Shown: in pieces, positions 15,091 to 23,197 of the stretch
How positions within the stretch are numbered: the first letter of the stretch is position 1
How the letters are laid out: every line of letters begins with the position of its first letter
Assembly (NCBI GenBank): GCA_017505635.1
Contig: JAFVOU010000044.1
Location: 1-35,537 of the forward strand
DNA length: 35,537 bases
Reading direction: 5' to 3'
Source: Oscillospiraceae bacterium
GTDB taxonomy: Bacteria > Bacillota > Clostridia > Oscillospirales > Ruminococcaceae
Translations under genes and position numbers: made by a program
The notes under the pieces: generated by a model
Seen by the model: only the letters and a program-made list of their open reading frames with translations
The model's database searches: none
Told to the model about the DNA's origin: nothing

Positions 15091-15119
15091 TTGACAATAA
15101 ACAGAATATTACAGATTAT
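15091..15119 (+). promoter_or_regulatory. promoter of the serpin gene
   Basis: -35 TTGACA (15091-15096), 17-bp spacer, -10 GATTAT (15114-15119). The predicted leader is very short, about 17 nt, just enough for AAAGGAG. Confidence 0.6.
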
Positions 15120-15142
15120 AAACTTATAAAGGAGTATACAGA

Positions 15143-16402
15143 ATGAAAAAACGTATTGCAGCGTCTGCACTTGCGGCACTTTTGGCTGTTACATCATTCA
15201 CAGGCTGCAGAACATCTTCCAAAAGCAAAAATCTTGTTGAAGATATAAAACCAAATCCTGTGCCGGTATACAAAAGCTTTGATAAAAACGAACAGGAAAA
15301 GGTGGCAGAATTTGCCGCACAGATTATAAGAAACACCGAAAGTGAAAACGGAAATCTTATCGTTTCTCCGGTGTCGGTGCTGTATGCTCTGGCTATGACA
15401 GCAAACGGTGCAGATGCCAAAACTCTGGCACAGATGGAATATGTTTTCGGTATGGATATCCAGACACTCAACGACTATCTGCACAGCACAGTGTCTGTTC
15501 TGCCAAGCGACGAAGGCTACACCCTTGATATTGCAAACTCTCTGTGGATAACAAACGATGAGGGAAAATTTGTTGTTAACAAGGATTTTCTCAGTGTTGT
15601 AAAAAGCTACTATGATGCAGGTGTGTTCAGTGCTGACTTCACCAATAAAGGCACAATAAATGATATCAACGACTGGGTGACACGCCAGACAAATGGTCAG
15701 ATACAGAATATTCTTGAAAAAGTAGACCCCAGCGCAGTTATGTATCTTGTAAATGCCATCAACTTTGAAGCTGACTGGATTAAAGAATACACATCAGACG
15801 ATGTACGCGACGGAATATTCACCCGCCAGGACGGCAGCACTCAGGATGCAGAGTTTATGTATATGAACGAATACGCATATCTTGAGGACGAAAACACAAC
15901 AGGCTTTATCAAATACTACAAGGACAAAAAGTATGCTTTTGTGGGCCTGCTTCCTGCAGAAAATATCAAGATGGAAGATTATTTAAAAACTCTCAGCGGT
16001 GAAAAAATCACAAATCTTCTTGGCAATATTTCTGAAGAAAAGGTTGTAACAGGAATGCCTAAATTTGAAGTCACATACGGCACCGAAATGAGCGAAATCT
16101 TCAAGGCTCTGGGTATGACCGATGCATTCAATGCAGAAACTGCCGATTTTACAAAAATGGGGCAGACACAGACAGGTGAAAACGTATGCATTGATAAAAT
16201 TATCCACAAGGCATTTATCCGCGTTGCAGAAAAAGGCACACAGGCAGGTGCCGCAACAGTTGTGGGTATGATGGTTGGCGGTGCAGCTCCGGGACAGCAG
16301 CAGCCTAAAAAGGTTTTCCTTGACCGTCCGTTTGTGTATATGATTATCGACACAGAAAACAATCTGCCTTTGTTTATGGGCACAGTGTGCGAAATTGAAT
16401 AA
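15143..16402 (+). CDS. lipoprotein serpin (serine protease inhibitor)
   Basis: Predicted surface lipoprotein of the serpin superfamily, 419 residues. A signal peptide ends in TSFTGC, with Cys22 as the likely lipidated residue. The serpin core runs from about 45 to the end (for example IVSPVSVLYALAMTANGA, and the F-L-x-R-P-F-like LDRPFVYMII near the C-terminus). The reactive-centre loop spans about 363-393; its hinge EKGTQAGAAT fits an inhibitory serpin, and the bait region VVGMMVGGAAPG is made of small residues, pointing to an elastase-like target. Serpins from [Eubacterium] siraeum (siropins) inhibit elastases. AAAGGAG lies 8 nt before the ATG. A single-gene unit, probably aimed at host or competitor proteases outside the cell. 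Confidence 0.94.
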   Translation: MKKRIAASALAALLAVTSFTGCRTSSKSKNLVEDIKPNPVPVYKSFDKNEQEKVAEFAAQIIRNTESENGNLIVSPVSVLYALAMTANGADAKTLAQMEYVFGMDIQTLNDYLHSTVSVLPSDEGYTLDIANSLWITNDEGKFVVNKDFLSVVKSYYDAGVFSADFTNKGTINDINDWVTRQTNGQIQNILEKVDPSAVMYLVNAINFEADWIKEYTSDDVRDGIFTRQDGSTQDAEFMYMNEYAYLEDENTTGFIKYYKDKKYAFVGLLPAENIKMEDYLKTLSGEKITNLLGNISEEKVVTGMPKFEVTYGTEMSEIFKALGMTDAFNAETADFTKMGQTQTGENVCIDKIIHKAFIRVAEKGTQAGAATVVGMMVGGAAPGQQQPKKVFLDRPFVYMIIDTENNLPLFMGTVCEIE

Positions 16403-16441
16403 TATAACTTATTTTTAATACCTTTTTTAAATACCTTCTTG

Positions 16442-16484
16442 AAAACAGAACAGCGTTCCGTAATGGAACGCTGTTCTGTTTTTA
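16442..16484. terminator. strong bidirectional terminator after the serpin gene
   Basis: A perfect 18-bp stem (AAAACAGAACAGCGTTCC with its complement) around GTAAT, between convergent serpin and HAD genes, with T runs on the plus side. Confidence 0.92.
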
Positions 16485-16494
16485 TATGCATATG

Positions 16495-17289
16495 TTATTT
16501 TAATATGTATTCTTTTATCGCTTCGGTTATGCCGTATTCATCGTTGCTTTTAACAATCTTTGTGGCATACTTTTTCACATCATCAGGTGCACCTTCAACA
16601 ACAAAAACATTCTTTGCATTTTCCAGCATAGGTATATCGTTGTAAAAATCACCGCACACAAGGGTTTCTTCGTCGGTAACACCAAGAATTTTCTGCAAAG
16701 CTTTTACGCCGACGCCTTTGTTTATGCTTTTGTGCATACTGTCCATCCATATGCCGCCGGAAGGGTGAATGGATAATTCCTCACCAAACTTTTCCACCAT
16801 ATAGTCATAGCTGCCGCTTGCTATAGGCCCGCCGTTGAAATCGCTGTAGCTTATTTTAAACAGCTCGTCATCAATATGGCACATATCATCAACAAAGGTT
16901 ACCGGTGCATAGTAGGTGTCCATTGTATACTGCATTTCGGGGCAGCAGCGGGTATAATAACTGCCTTTAAGTCCGCAGGCAAGCACATCAATTTTTTCGT
17001 ATTCCTTTACTGTTTCAAAAACACGGTTGCACAATTCTTTTTCTATGGTTACACAATGGCAAAGCCTGTCGTGCTCCATAATAAAAGCACCGTTGTCACA
17101 GATAAAGTACATATCCTGAATTTTATCGGTAAAATAGTGGTCTATACCCTTAAAATTTCTGCCTGTTGCAACAGCAAAGGCAATGCCTCTGCGGTTAAGT
17201 TCTGCCAGCACATTGTCAAAATCAGGGGGCAGACGTTTATCTGTTGTAAAAAGTGTACCGTCAAGGTCGGTGACAATAAGTTTAATCAT
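16495..17289 (-). CDS. Cof-type HAD-IIB phosphatase
   Basis: Haloacid dehalogenase superfamily hydrolase of the Cof/IIB type, 264 residues, likely a cytosolic phosphatase acting on sugar phosphates, flavin or pyridoxal phosphates; the substrate is not predictable. Motif I is TDLDGTLF (Asp8 nucleophile, Asp10 acid), motif II is AVATGRN, and motif III/IV near the C-terminus reads KALQKILGVTDEETLVCGDFYNDIPML with the final acidic pair. The cap domain occupies the middle third. Its ATG overlaps the recG stop as ATGA, so it is translationally coupled to recG. AAGGA lies 8 nt upstream. It ends at the strong shared terminator. Confidence 0.92.
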   Translation of the reverse strand: MIKLIVTDLDGTLFTTDKRLPPDFDNVLAELNRRGIAFAVATGRNFKGIDHYFTDKIQDMYFICDNGAFIMEHDRLCHCVTIEKELCNRVFETVKEYEKIDVLACGLKGSYYTRCCPEMQYTMDTYYAPVTFVDDMCHIDDELFKISYSDFNGGPIASGSYDYMVEKFGEELSIHPSGGIWMDSMHKSINKGVGVKALQKILGVTDEETLVCGDFYNDIPMLENAKNVFVVEGAPDDVKKYATKIVKSNDEYGITEAIKEYILK

Positions 17290-19307
17290 AAAACAAATCC
17301 TTCAAAAAGTTTATTGAGCCTTTGGCACAGCAGCGGATATTTCTGCTGCCAGTTTTCTGTCTGCAAAAGCTGTTTGCATGCAGTCTGTGATTTTTCCAGA
17401 GTGGCAATATCTTCCGACATACTTGCAATATCAAGGTCGGGCAGTCCGTGCTGTCTTTTGCCAAAAAAGTCACCGGGACCGCGGTGGTCAAGGTCGTACT
17501 GGCTTACCTTAAAGCCGTCCTGTGTACTGCACATAAATTTAAGACGTTCCTGAACAGATGCGCCTTTGTGGTCAGATACAAGAATACAGTAGCTCTGGTC
17601 ACTGCCTCTGCCCACGCGGCCGCGCAGCTGGTGCAGAGCAGAAAGCCCGTATCTTTCGGCGTTTTCTATTATCATAAGCACTGCATTTGGCACGTCCACA
17701 CCAACTTCAATAACGGTGGTGGAACACAAAATATCAATTTCGCCCTTTTTAAACCGAGCCATTACCTCGTCTTTTTCTTTGGGTTTCATTTTACCGTGCA
17801 GTATTTCCGCCCGTGCATTGGGCAGCAGAGGTTTTACAACCTCCTCGCAATACTGCTTTACACTCTGCAGTTCAGTAATGTTTTCATTTGGGTCAACAGC
17901 AGGCAGCACAATATATGCCTGCTTGCCCATTTTAATGTGCTTGTCAATAAAACCAAACATCCTTGCCCGCTTGTCGGTGCCCACAAAATAGGTTTCCACA
18001 GGTTTTCTGCCTGCAGGCATCTGGTCGATAACCGAAATCTCCATATTGCCGTAGATAATCATTGCAAGGGTGCGGGGAATAGGTGTGGCACTCATAACAA
18101 GAATGTGCGGGTTGCTGCCTTTAAGCCCTGCCAGAGTGCGCTGGCGCACACCAAAGCGGTGCTGTTCGTCGGTTATGCAAAGGCCCATATCGGCAAATTC
18201 AACCTCGCTGTTTATCAGCGAGTGGGTGCCGATGATAATGTGGGTTTCACCGCTTTTGAGTTTCTGCAGAATTTCTTTTCGTTCCTTTGCTTTTGTGGAA
18301 CTTGTAAGCAAGCTGATATTTATGTCAAAATTTCTGAAAAAATCGCAGAATGACTTATAATGCTGGTTTGCCAGTATTTCGGTAGGCACCATAACACAGC
18401 TTTGATAACCGCTTTGTGCCATAGCAAAGCAGGCGGCTGCCGCCACCAGAGTTTTGCCGCAGCCCACATCGCCCTGCACAAGTCTGTTCTGTGCAATACC
18501 GTCTGCAAATCCGCGCAGAATATCGGCAATAACACGGCTTTGTGCCTCGGTTGGTGTAAAGCTTAAAGAGTTGATAAACGGCGAGATATCGGCATTTTTA
18601 ACCACTACGTCGGTGCGCTTTTCTGTGTTTTCACCCATAACTGCCATACCCAGCTGAAGCATAAAGAATTCGTCAAAGATAAGGCGTTCTTTTGCGCGGG
18701 AGATATCTCTTTTATCTTTACCGAAATGAATATTGCGCAGTGCAAAGTCAAGGTCAGGCAGGTCATAGTTTTCTATAATTTCCAAAGGTATAAAATCTTC
18801 TATGCTGCCAACGCTGTCAAAAGCGGTTGCCACAAATTTGCTCAGCATAGCCGAAGATATGCCCTGAGTAAGGGGATAAACAGGCTGCTGTGTGCTGATT
18901 TCATCTGCAGGGATAAAAACAGGGCTAAGCATCTCCCTTGTAAGCATATTGCCGCCAACCTTGCCGTAAAACAGATAGTCACAGCCAACCTGCAGTTTTT
19001 TAACCGTGTATTCGCTGTTGAAAAACACAAGTTCCAGTCTTGCGCTGTCATCGGCACACATCACCTTAAACAGCGTTCTGCCGCCTTTTATGCGCACACC
19101 GCCCGACACTTTAAGCACAGTTGCCTTTACAACACAGGGTTCATCATAAGGTGCAAGTGCAATTTCGCAAGGGGAGGAATAGTCGATATATCTGCGGGGA
19201 AACAGATATAAAAGGTCGCGCAGGCAATAAACCCCCAGCCGGTTAAGCTGTTGGGCACGTTTTTCACCAACGCCTTTTAAAAAGCGGATTTCACTGTTCA
19301 AATCCAT
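17286..19307 (-). CDS. recG: ATP-dependent DNA helicase RecG
   Basis: Branch-migration helicase, 673 residues, that remodels stalled replication forks and recombination intermediates. A wedge/OB-fold domain fills about 1-230. The superfamily 2 motor follows: Walker A GDVGCGKTLVAAA, DEQH box (ITDEQHRFGV), motif III MSATPIPRTLAM, and the C-terminal helicase part with HQLRGRVGRG and the RecG-typical end DFFGKRQHGLPDL. AAAAGGA lies about 8 nt before the ATG. The order asp23-fakA-recG is conserved in Firmicutes; here a terminator and a repeat element separate fakA from recG, and recG has its own promoter. The HAD phosphatase gene is coupled downstream. Confidence 0.97.
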   Translation of the reverse strand: MDLNSEIRFLKGVGEKRAQQLNRLGVYCLRDLLYLFPRRYIDYSSPCEIALAPYDEPCVVKATVLKVSGGVRIKGGRTLFKVMCADDSARLELVFFNSEYTVKKLQVGCDYLFYGKVGGNMLTREMLSPVFIPADEISTQQPVYPLTQGISSAMLSKFVATAFDSVGSIEDFIPLEIIENYDLPDLDFALRNIHFGKDKRDISRAKERLIFDEFFMLQLGMAVMGENTEKRTDVVVKNADISPFINSLSFTPTEAQSRVIADILRGFADGIAQNRLVQGDVGCGKTLVAAAACFAMAQSGYQSCVMVPTEILANQHYKSFCDFFRNFDINISLLTSSTKAKERKEILQKLKSGETHIIIGTHSLINSEVEFADMGLCITDEQHRFGVRQRTLAGLKGSNPHILVMSATPIPRTLAMIIYGNMEISVIDQMPAGRKPVETYFVGTDKRARMFGFIDKHIKMGKQAYIVLPAVDPNENITELQSVKQYCEEVVKPLLPNARAEILHGKMKPKEKDEVMARFKKGEIDILCSTTVIEVGVDVPNAVLMIIENAERYGLSALHQLRGRVGRGSDQSYCILVSDHKGASVQERLKFMCSTQDGFKVSQYDLDHRGPGDFFGKRQHGLPDLDIASMSEDIATLEKSQTACKQLLQTENWQQKYPLLCQRLNKLFEGFVL

Positions 19308-19340
19308 AATCTGTTTCCTTTTAAATAAGATATATAATTA

Positions 19341-19369
19341 ATATTAACATTATTTTATATAAAAAACAA
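19341..19369 (-). promoter_or_regulatory. promoter of recG
   Basis: Minus-strand -35 TTGTTT (19364-19369), 17-bp spacer, -10 TAATAT (19341-19346) with an extended -10 TGT. It lies directly next to the end of the 111-bp repeat element. Confidence 0.5.
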
Positions 19370-19379
19370 TCTGTGTATC

Positions 19380-19490
19380 AATGTCATTCTGAGGAGCCTG
19401 TGACGAAGAATCTCCCTATTTATTCAATCTGAAAAAGGGCATATATCTGAGGGCTGCAGAGAGCTTCTTAACTTTGTTCAGAATGACATT
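19380..19490. repeat. 111-bp MITE/REP-like inverted-repeat element
   Basis: Ends in perfect 13-bp inverted repeats, AATGTCATTCTGA (19380-19392) and TCAGAATGACATT (19478-19490). The inside includes GACGAAGAATCTC, and the TGTCATTCTGAG...GAAGAATC pattern resembles a dispersed repeat common in many Clostridia and other bacteria (from memory). No coding capacity. It lies between the fakA terminator and the recG promoter, with no clear target-site duplication seen. Confidence 0.7.
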
Positions 19491-19512
19491 AAGTATGTTT
19501 GAGTAATATAAA

Positions 19513-19537
19513 AAGGACTGCCCGGCGGACAGTCCTT
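19513..19537 (-). terminator. terminator of the asp23-fakA operon
   Basis: AAGGACTG and CAGTCCTT pair around a GC-rich loop, followed on the minus strand by TTTATATTA, 18 bp past the fakA stop. Confidence 0.78.
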
Positions 19538-19554
19538 AAATATCTGATGATTAA

Positions 19555-21240
19555 TTATTCTACAGAGATAAAGTAGTAGTAAACAGGCTGGTCGCCTTTA
19601 AGTGCGCTTACTTCAATGCCTTTGTTTACTTTTGCACGGATGCCTTCGCAAACTGCTTCTGCTTCGTCTTCGCTTACACCTTCACCATAGATAACTGTTA
19701 TAAAGTTAGAGTCTTTTTTAACCATATTTCTTGCAAGCTTAACAGCGGCTTTTTCAATGCTGCCGGATGTAAAGCTCAGTTTGCCGTTTTCAAGTGCAAG
19801 GATTTCGCCTTCTTTGATTTTGTGACCGTCAAAGTCGGAATCTCTTGCTGCAAATGTAACAGAACCTGTCTGCACAGCCTGTGCAGCAATGTTCATATTG
19901 ATTGTGTTCTGTTTTACATCGCTTTCAGGGTCAAAGTTAAGCATAGCTGTAATACCCTGTGGAATTGTTCTTGTAGGAAGCACAACAACTTCTCTATCTG
20001 CAATGCTTGCTGCCTGTTCTGCAGCCATAATGATGTTTTTGTTGTTAGGAAGCACAAAAACTGTTTTTGCAGGAACAGACTGAACAGCCTGAAGAATGTC
20101 ATCTGTAGATGGGTTCATTGTCTGGCCGCCTGTAACAACTGCATCAGCACCAAGGTCAGCAAAAATGCTTTCAAGGCCTGCACCTGCTGCAACTGCAACA
20201 AAACCAAATGGAACATCAGCATCTACTGCTGCATAGTGAAATTTGCTGTCGCTGTCAGCATCAGCCTGTTCTTTTTCAAGACCTTTGCCTTTTTCTTCGA
20301 TAGCTTCAACCTGCATATCCATATTTTCGATTTTCAGGTTTGTCATAGCACCATGGCGCACAGCTTCGCTGAGTGCACGGCCAGGGTCTTCTGTGTGAAC
20401 ATGGCATTTGATAATTTCGTCATCTTCAACAACTACAACGCTGTTGCCGATAGCTTCAAGATAAGCGCGAAGCTTTTCTGCAGAAGCAGCTTTGTTTTTG
20501 TAAACGATAAATTCTGTGCAGTAGCCGTGTTCGTCTTCGCCGTCATTTTCAGAAAGGTCTTTGCTGTAGATGCCTTTTGGTGCATATGTCTGACCGCTTG
20601 TTTTGCCGCTTACTTCTTCGCCTTCAACCATCACACCGTCTTTAAGTACGCTGAGCATACCGCGGAAGATATAAACAACACCCTGACCGCCTGCGTCAAC
20701 AACACCTGCTTTTTTAAGAACAGGAAGCTGTTCAGGTGTATAGTCAAGGGCTGCCTGTGCTGCGTCAACAACTGCAGACCAGAGTACTGCTTCGTCGTTT
20801 TCTTCTGTAAGTGTTTCTGCTTTTTCGCAGGCAACACGTGCAACTGTAAGCATTGTGCCTTCTGTTGGTTTCATAACAGCTTTGTATGCTGCATCAACAC
20901 CGCTGCGAAGTGCTGCAGCAAGGTCCTGTGCTGTAGCTTCTGTTTTGCCGCTGAGAGCTTTTGCAAAGCCACGGAAAAGCAAAGAGGAGATAACACCGCT
21001 GTTGCCTCTTGCACCGCGAAGCATGCTGGAAGCTGTTGTTGCAGCAACCTTTTCTACAGTGCAGTCATCAGGAAGGTTTGCAAGGTCTCTTTTTGCTGCG
21101 CCGATTGTCATGGACATATTTGTGCCTGTATCACCGTCCGGTACAGGGAATACGTTGAGTTCGTCAACGCTGCCTTTTTTGCTGATAAGTAAGTTTGCGC
21201 CTGAGATAATACTGTCTCTGAGTGTTTTACCTGTTATCAT
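19555..21240 (-). CDS. fakA: fatty acid kinase A-like DAK/DhaL protein (YloV family)
   Basis: Protein of 561 residues with the DhaL-type kinase domain at the N-terminus and the YloV/FakA-specific middle and C-terminal domains. FakA uses ATP to phosphorylate fatty acids held by a FakB carrier, feeding exogenous fatty acids into phospholipids. The metal/ATP loop is VPDGDTGTNMSMT (Asp35, Asp37), followed by MLRGARGNSGVI and DAGGQGVVYI, all hallmarks of the family. AGGTGG lies about 10 nt before the ATG. It follows asp23 by 33 bp on the same strand, the Firmicute order. No fakB is in the window. Family membership is certain; the precise FakA role is by homology. Confidence 0.92.
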   Translation of the reverse strand: MITGKTLRDSIISGANLLISKKGSVDELNVFPVPDGDTGTNMSMTIGAAKRDLANLPDDCTVEKVAATTASSMLRGARGNSGVISSLLFRGFAKALSGKTEATAQDLAAALRSGVDAAYKAVMKPTEGTMLTVARVACEKAETLTEENDEAVLWSAVVDAAQAALDYTPEQLPVLKKAGVVDAGGQGVVYIFRGMLSVLKDGVMVEGEEVSGKTSGQTYAPKGIYSKDLSENDGEDEHGYCTEFIVYKNKAASAEKLRAYLEAIGNSVVVVEDDEIIKCHVHTEDPGRALSEAVRHGAMTNLKIENMDMQVEAIEEKGKGLEKEQADADSDSKFHYAAVDADVPFGFVAVAAGAGLESIFADLGADAVVTGGQTMNPSTDDILQAVQSVPAKTVFVLPNNKNIIMAAEQAASIADREVVVLPTRTIPQGITAMLNFDPESDVKQNTINMNIAAQAVQTGSVTFAARDSDFDGHKIKEGEILALENGKLSFTSGSIEKAAVKLARNMVKKDSNFITVIYGEGVSEDEAEAVCEGIRAKVNKGIEVSALKGDQPVYYYFISVE

Positions 21241-21273
21241 TTTTTTGTTTCCACCTTATAAAATTAAAAAGAA

Positions 21274-21627
21274 TTATTCTGCAACAATATCGTCAACAGA
21301 AACGTTTATTTTGTGTACTTTAAGATTTGTGGCTTCTTCAACAACGTAGCGCACTTTGTTTGTGATGCTCTGTACAATAGCTGCGATGTTAAGACCATAA
21401 AGAACTTTGATGTGCAAATCAATAACAAGCTCGCCGTCATGTTCGCTTACAACAACGCCCTTTTCAGGAATATTGCTGCCAAAAACCAGTGTTCTCACAC
21501 TGTCTGCAGCACCTGCGCAGTTCATGCCTGCAACACCGTAACAGCTTGTAACAGCATTGCCTACAAGGCTTGCAAAATAATCATTTGTAAGGCTGATTTT
21601 GCCAAGGGGAGTGTAAAATTTAATCAT
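21274..21627 (-). CDS. Asp23/Gls24 family protein (YloU-like)
   Basis: Small cytosolic or membrane-associated Asp23/Gls24 envelope-stress family protein, 117 residues. It includes the typical beta-strand pattern around GKISLTNDYFASLVGNAVTSCYG, a central VVVSEHDGELVIDLHIKVLYG and a C-terminal VHKINVSVDDI. A start at 21678 is possible, but the ATG at 21627 has AAAGGAG at an exact 7-nt gap, so the shorter form is preferred. Orthologues sit directly upstream of fakA in many Firmicutes, as here. A TATAAT at 21711-21716 (minus strand) may be its -10, but no good -35 is visible. Exact function is unknown. Confidence 0.92.
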   Translation of the reverse strand: MIKFYTPLGKISLTNDYFASLVGNAVTSCYGVAGMNCAGAADSVRTLVFGSNIPEKGVVVSEHDGELVIDLHIKVLYGLNIAAIVQSITNKVRYVVEEATNLKVHKINVSVDDIVAE

Positions 21628-21845
21628 AACGCTGCTCCTTTGATTTTTATAAAGTTTATTATAGGTCTCACAGGCCATATAAACCGATATTAACCCATAA
21701 TATATGAGATATTATACTACTTTTTTATATTTATGTATAGTGTTTTTGAAAATTTTGGGGTAAAAACCAATAAAAATTGTAACCATTTTGTAATTATGTG
21801 CAAAATGACAATAAAAATGCAAAAAATGTGCACCAAATAAAAAAA

Positions 21846-21870
21846 GCACTTTAAAATAATTTTAAAGTGC
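21846..21870 (-). terminator. terminator of spoVS
   Basis: Perfect 11-bp stem GCACTTTAAAA/TTTTAAAGTGC around TAA, followed on the minus strand by TTTTTTATTT, 9 bp past the spoVS stop. Confidence 0.85.
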
Positions 21871-21878
21871 CTTTTTAT

Positions 21879-22139
21879 CTATCTAACTTCGACAATCAGT
21901 TTCATAGCTGTTTTGCTTTCGCCGTCTACCTCTACGCTGGAAAAGGCAGGTACGCATACAAGGTCAACACCTGCAGGTGCAAGGTAACCTCTTGCAACAG
22001 CGATGGATTTAAGGGCCTGGTTAACAGCGCCTGCGCCGATGCCCTGTACCTCAACAATCTGTTTTTCTCTGATAATGCCTGCAATAGCGCCTGCTACAGA
22101 AACAGGATTGGATTTTGATGAAACTTTTAAAATATCCAT
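21879..22139 (-). CDS. spoVS: SpoVS, stage V sporulation protein S
   Basis: Small Alba-like protein, 86 residues, nearly the canonical length, needed in Bacillus for spore coat and cortex assembly and tied to septation and sporulation timing. The sequence is very typical: MDILKVSSKSNPVSVAGAIA, IVEVQGIGAGAVNQALKSIA and the end SSVEVDGESKTAMKLIVEVR. GGGGGA lies upstream of the ATG at a longish gap of about 12 nt. It follows ymdB in the conserved order rny-ymdB-spoVS but has its own promoter in the 115-bp gap. SpoVS also occurs in some non-sporulating lineages, so it is weaker evidence for sporulation than SpoIIID. Confidence 0.95.
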   Translation of the reverse strand: MDILKVSSKSNPVSVAGAIAGIIREKQIVEVQGIGAGAVNQALKSIAVARGYLAPAGVDLVCVPAFSSVEVDGESKTAMKLIVEVR

Positions 22140-22187
22140 TTATGTAAAAATCCCCCGAAATATTATAATGGTAAATCGGCTGAAAAC

Positions 22188-22215
22188 ATTATACGATACA
22201 GTCAATTTGCTACAA
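22188..22215 (-). promoter_or_regulatory. promoter of spoVS
   Basis: Minus-strand -35 TTGTAG (22210-22215), 16-bp spacer, -10 TATAAT (22188-22193). A second TATAAT lies closer to the gene (22162-22167) without a matching -35. I found no SigH-type box. Confidence 0.5.
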
Positions 22216-22254
22216 TACAATTATAAATGTTGCAGGTGATTTTTTAAAGATATC

Positions 22255-23031
22255 TTAGTTGAACTTTATATGAATTTTATCCACAGACACAGCTTTGCGG
22301 GTTTTGCTGTCCACATCAATTACAACACCGTTTACAAAACCTTCTCCCTTTGCAACCTCAAATTTTACAGGGCAAAGGTATTTCTGTTTTGTCACACAGG
22401 CGTTTTTGTCCATACCAAGCACACTGTCAAGGGCGCACACACAGCCGGCATCGCTGATATATGCGGTACCGTTTGGCAGAATGTGTTCGTCATTGGTCTG
22501 TACATGGGTGTGGGTGCCAACAACAGCACTTACCTTACCGTCAAGATAGTGGGCGAGGGCATATTTTTCGCTGGTTGCTTCGGCATGGAAATCCACAAAA
22601 ATCGGCATATCGCCGTATTTTTTTATTATTTTATCCATTTCAAAAAACGGAGAACGGTTTGCGTCAAGAAATACTGTGCCTATAAGACTTACAACACACA
22701 GCTGATTTCTGCCCATATCCACCACGCACACACCGCATCTTTCGTCATTTACAACATTGAAATTGGCAGGGCAGAGGACAAACTCGTTTTCTTCGTAGAA
22801 ATCAACACTGCACCGGCGCAGAGAGTGGTTGCCCCCTGTGATAACATCTGCACCGCATCCAAACAGAAAACGCACATCGTTTTCTGTTATGCCTGTGCCG
22901 CTTTTATGGCTGTTTTCGCCGTTTATTATTGTTATATCAGGCTTGTGTTCCGCTTTAAGTTTCGGCATGGCCTTTGCCAGCAGGTCCTGTCCGTTTTCAC
23001 CTACAACATCGCCGATAAAAAGAATTTTCAT
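22255..23031 (-). CDS. ymdB: YmdB-family metallophosphoesterase
   Basis: Calcineurin-like phosphoesterase, 258 residues (Bacillus YmdB is about the same size), which hydrolyses 2',3'-cyclic nucleotides and affects biofilm and motility gene expression. Metal ligands are in place: Asp8 (IGDVVG), Glu39-Asn40 (NGENSHKSG), Asn68-His69 (GGNHS), His in DFHAE and the pair GTHTHVQ; SDAGCVCALDSVLGM matches the family's end motif. The usual Trp-Asp after GNH is replaced by SLRR. An open reading frame runs far upstream through rny in another frame, but GAGG at 8 nt and the conserved MKILFIGD fix the start at 23031. It follows rny after a terminator, with a leader of its own. Confidence 0.94.
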   Translation of the reverse strand: MKILFIGDVVGENGQDLLAKAMPKLKAEHKPDITIINGENSHKSGTGITENDVRFLFGCGADVITGGNHSLRRCSVDFYEENEFVLCPANFNVVNDERCGVCVVDMGRNQLCVVSLIGTVFLDANRSPFFEMDKIIKKYGDMPIFVDFHAEATSEKYALAHYLDGKVSAVVGTHTHVQTNDEHILPNGTAYISDAGCVCALDSVLGMDKNACVTKQKYLCPVKFEVAKGEGFVNGVVIDVDSKTRKAVSVDKIHIKFN

Positions 23032-23056
23032 ACAAATACCTCGTTTAATATTATTG

Positions 23057-23126
23057 GCTGCCTGCAATCGGGCAGCTGTCAGCAGGGCTGACCGGGCGGG
23101 AAAATCAGTTTTATGATAACAGTATA
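23057..23126 (-). promoter_or_regulatory. ymdB promoter and leader with two GC-rich hairpins
   Basis: An extended -10 TGGTATACT (TATACT at 23121-23126) just past the rny terminator reads toward ymdB. The leader then holds two adjacent hairpins: GTCAGC/GCTGAC (23078-23092) and GCTGCC/GGCAGC (23057-23076). No T run follows, so they may affect stability or translation rather than termination. Confidence 0.4.
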
Positions 23127-23149
23127 CCACAGAAATATACAAACAAAAA

Positions 23150-23172
23150 GGGCAGTCTGTCAAAGACTGCCC
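23150..23172 (-). terminator. terminator of rny
   Basis: GGGCAGTCT and AGACTGCCC pair perfectly around 5 nt, followed on the minus strand by TTTTTGTTTG, 26 bp past the rny stop. Confidence 0.9.
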
Positions 23173-23197
23173 GTAATTTGCATATTTGAGATGAAAA

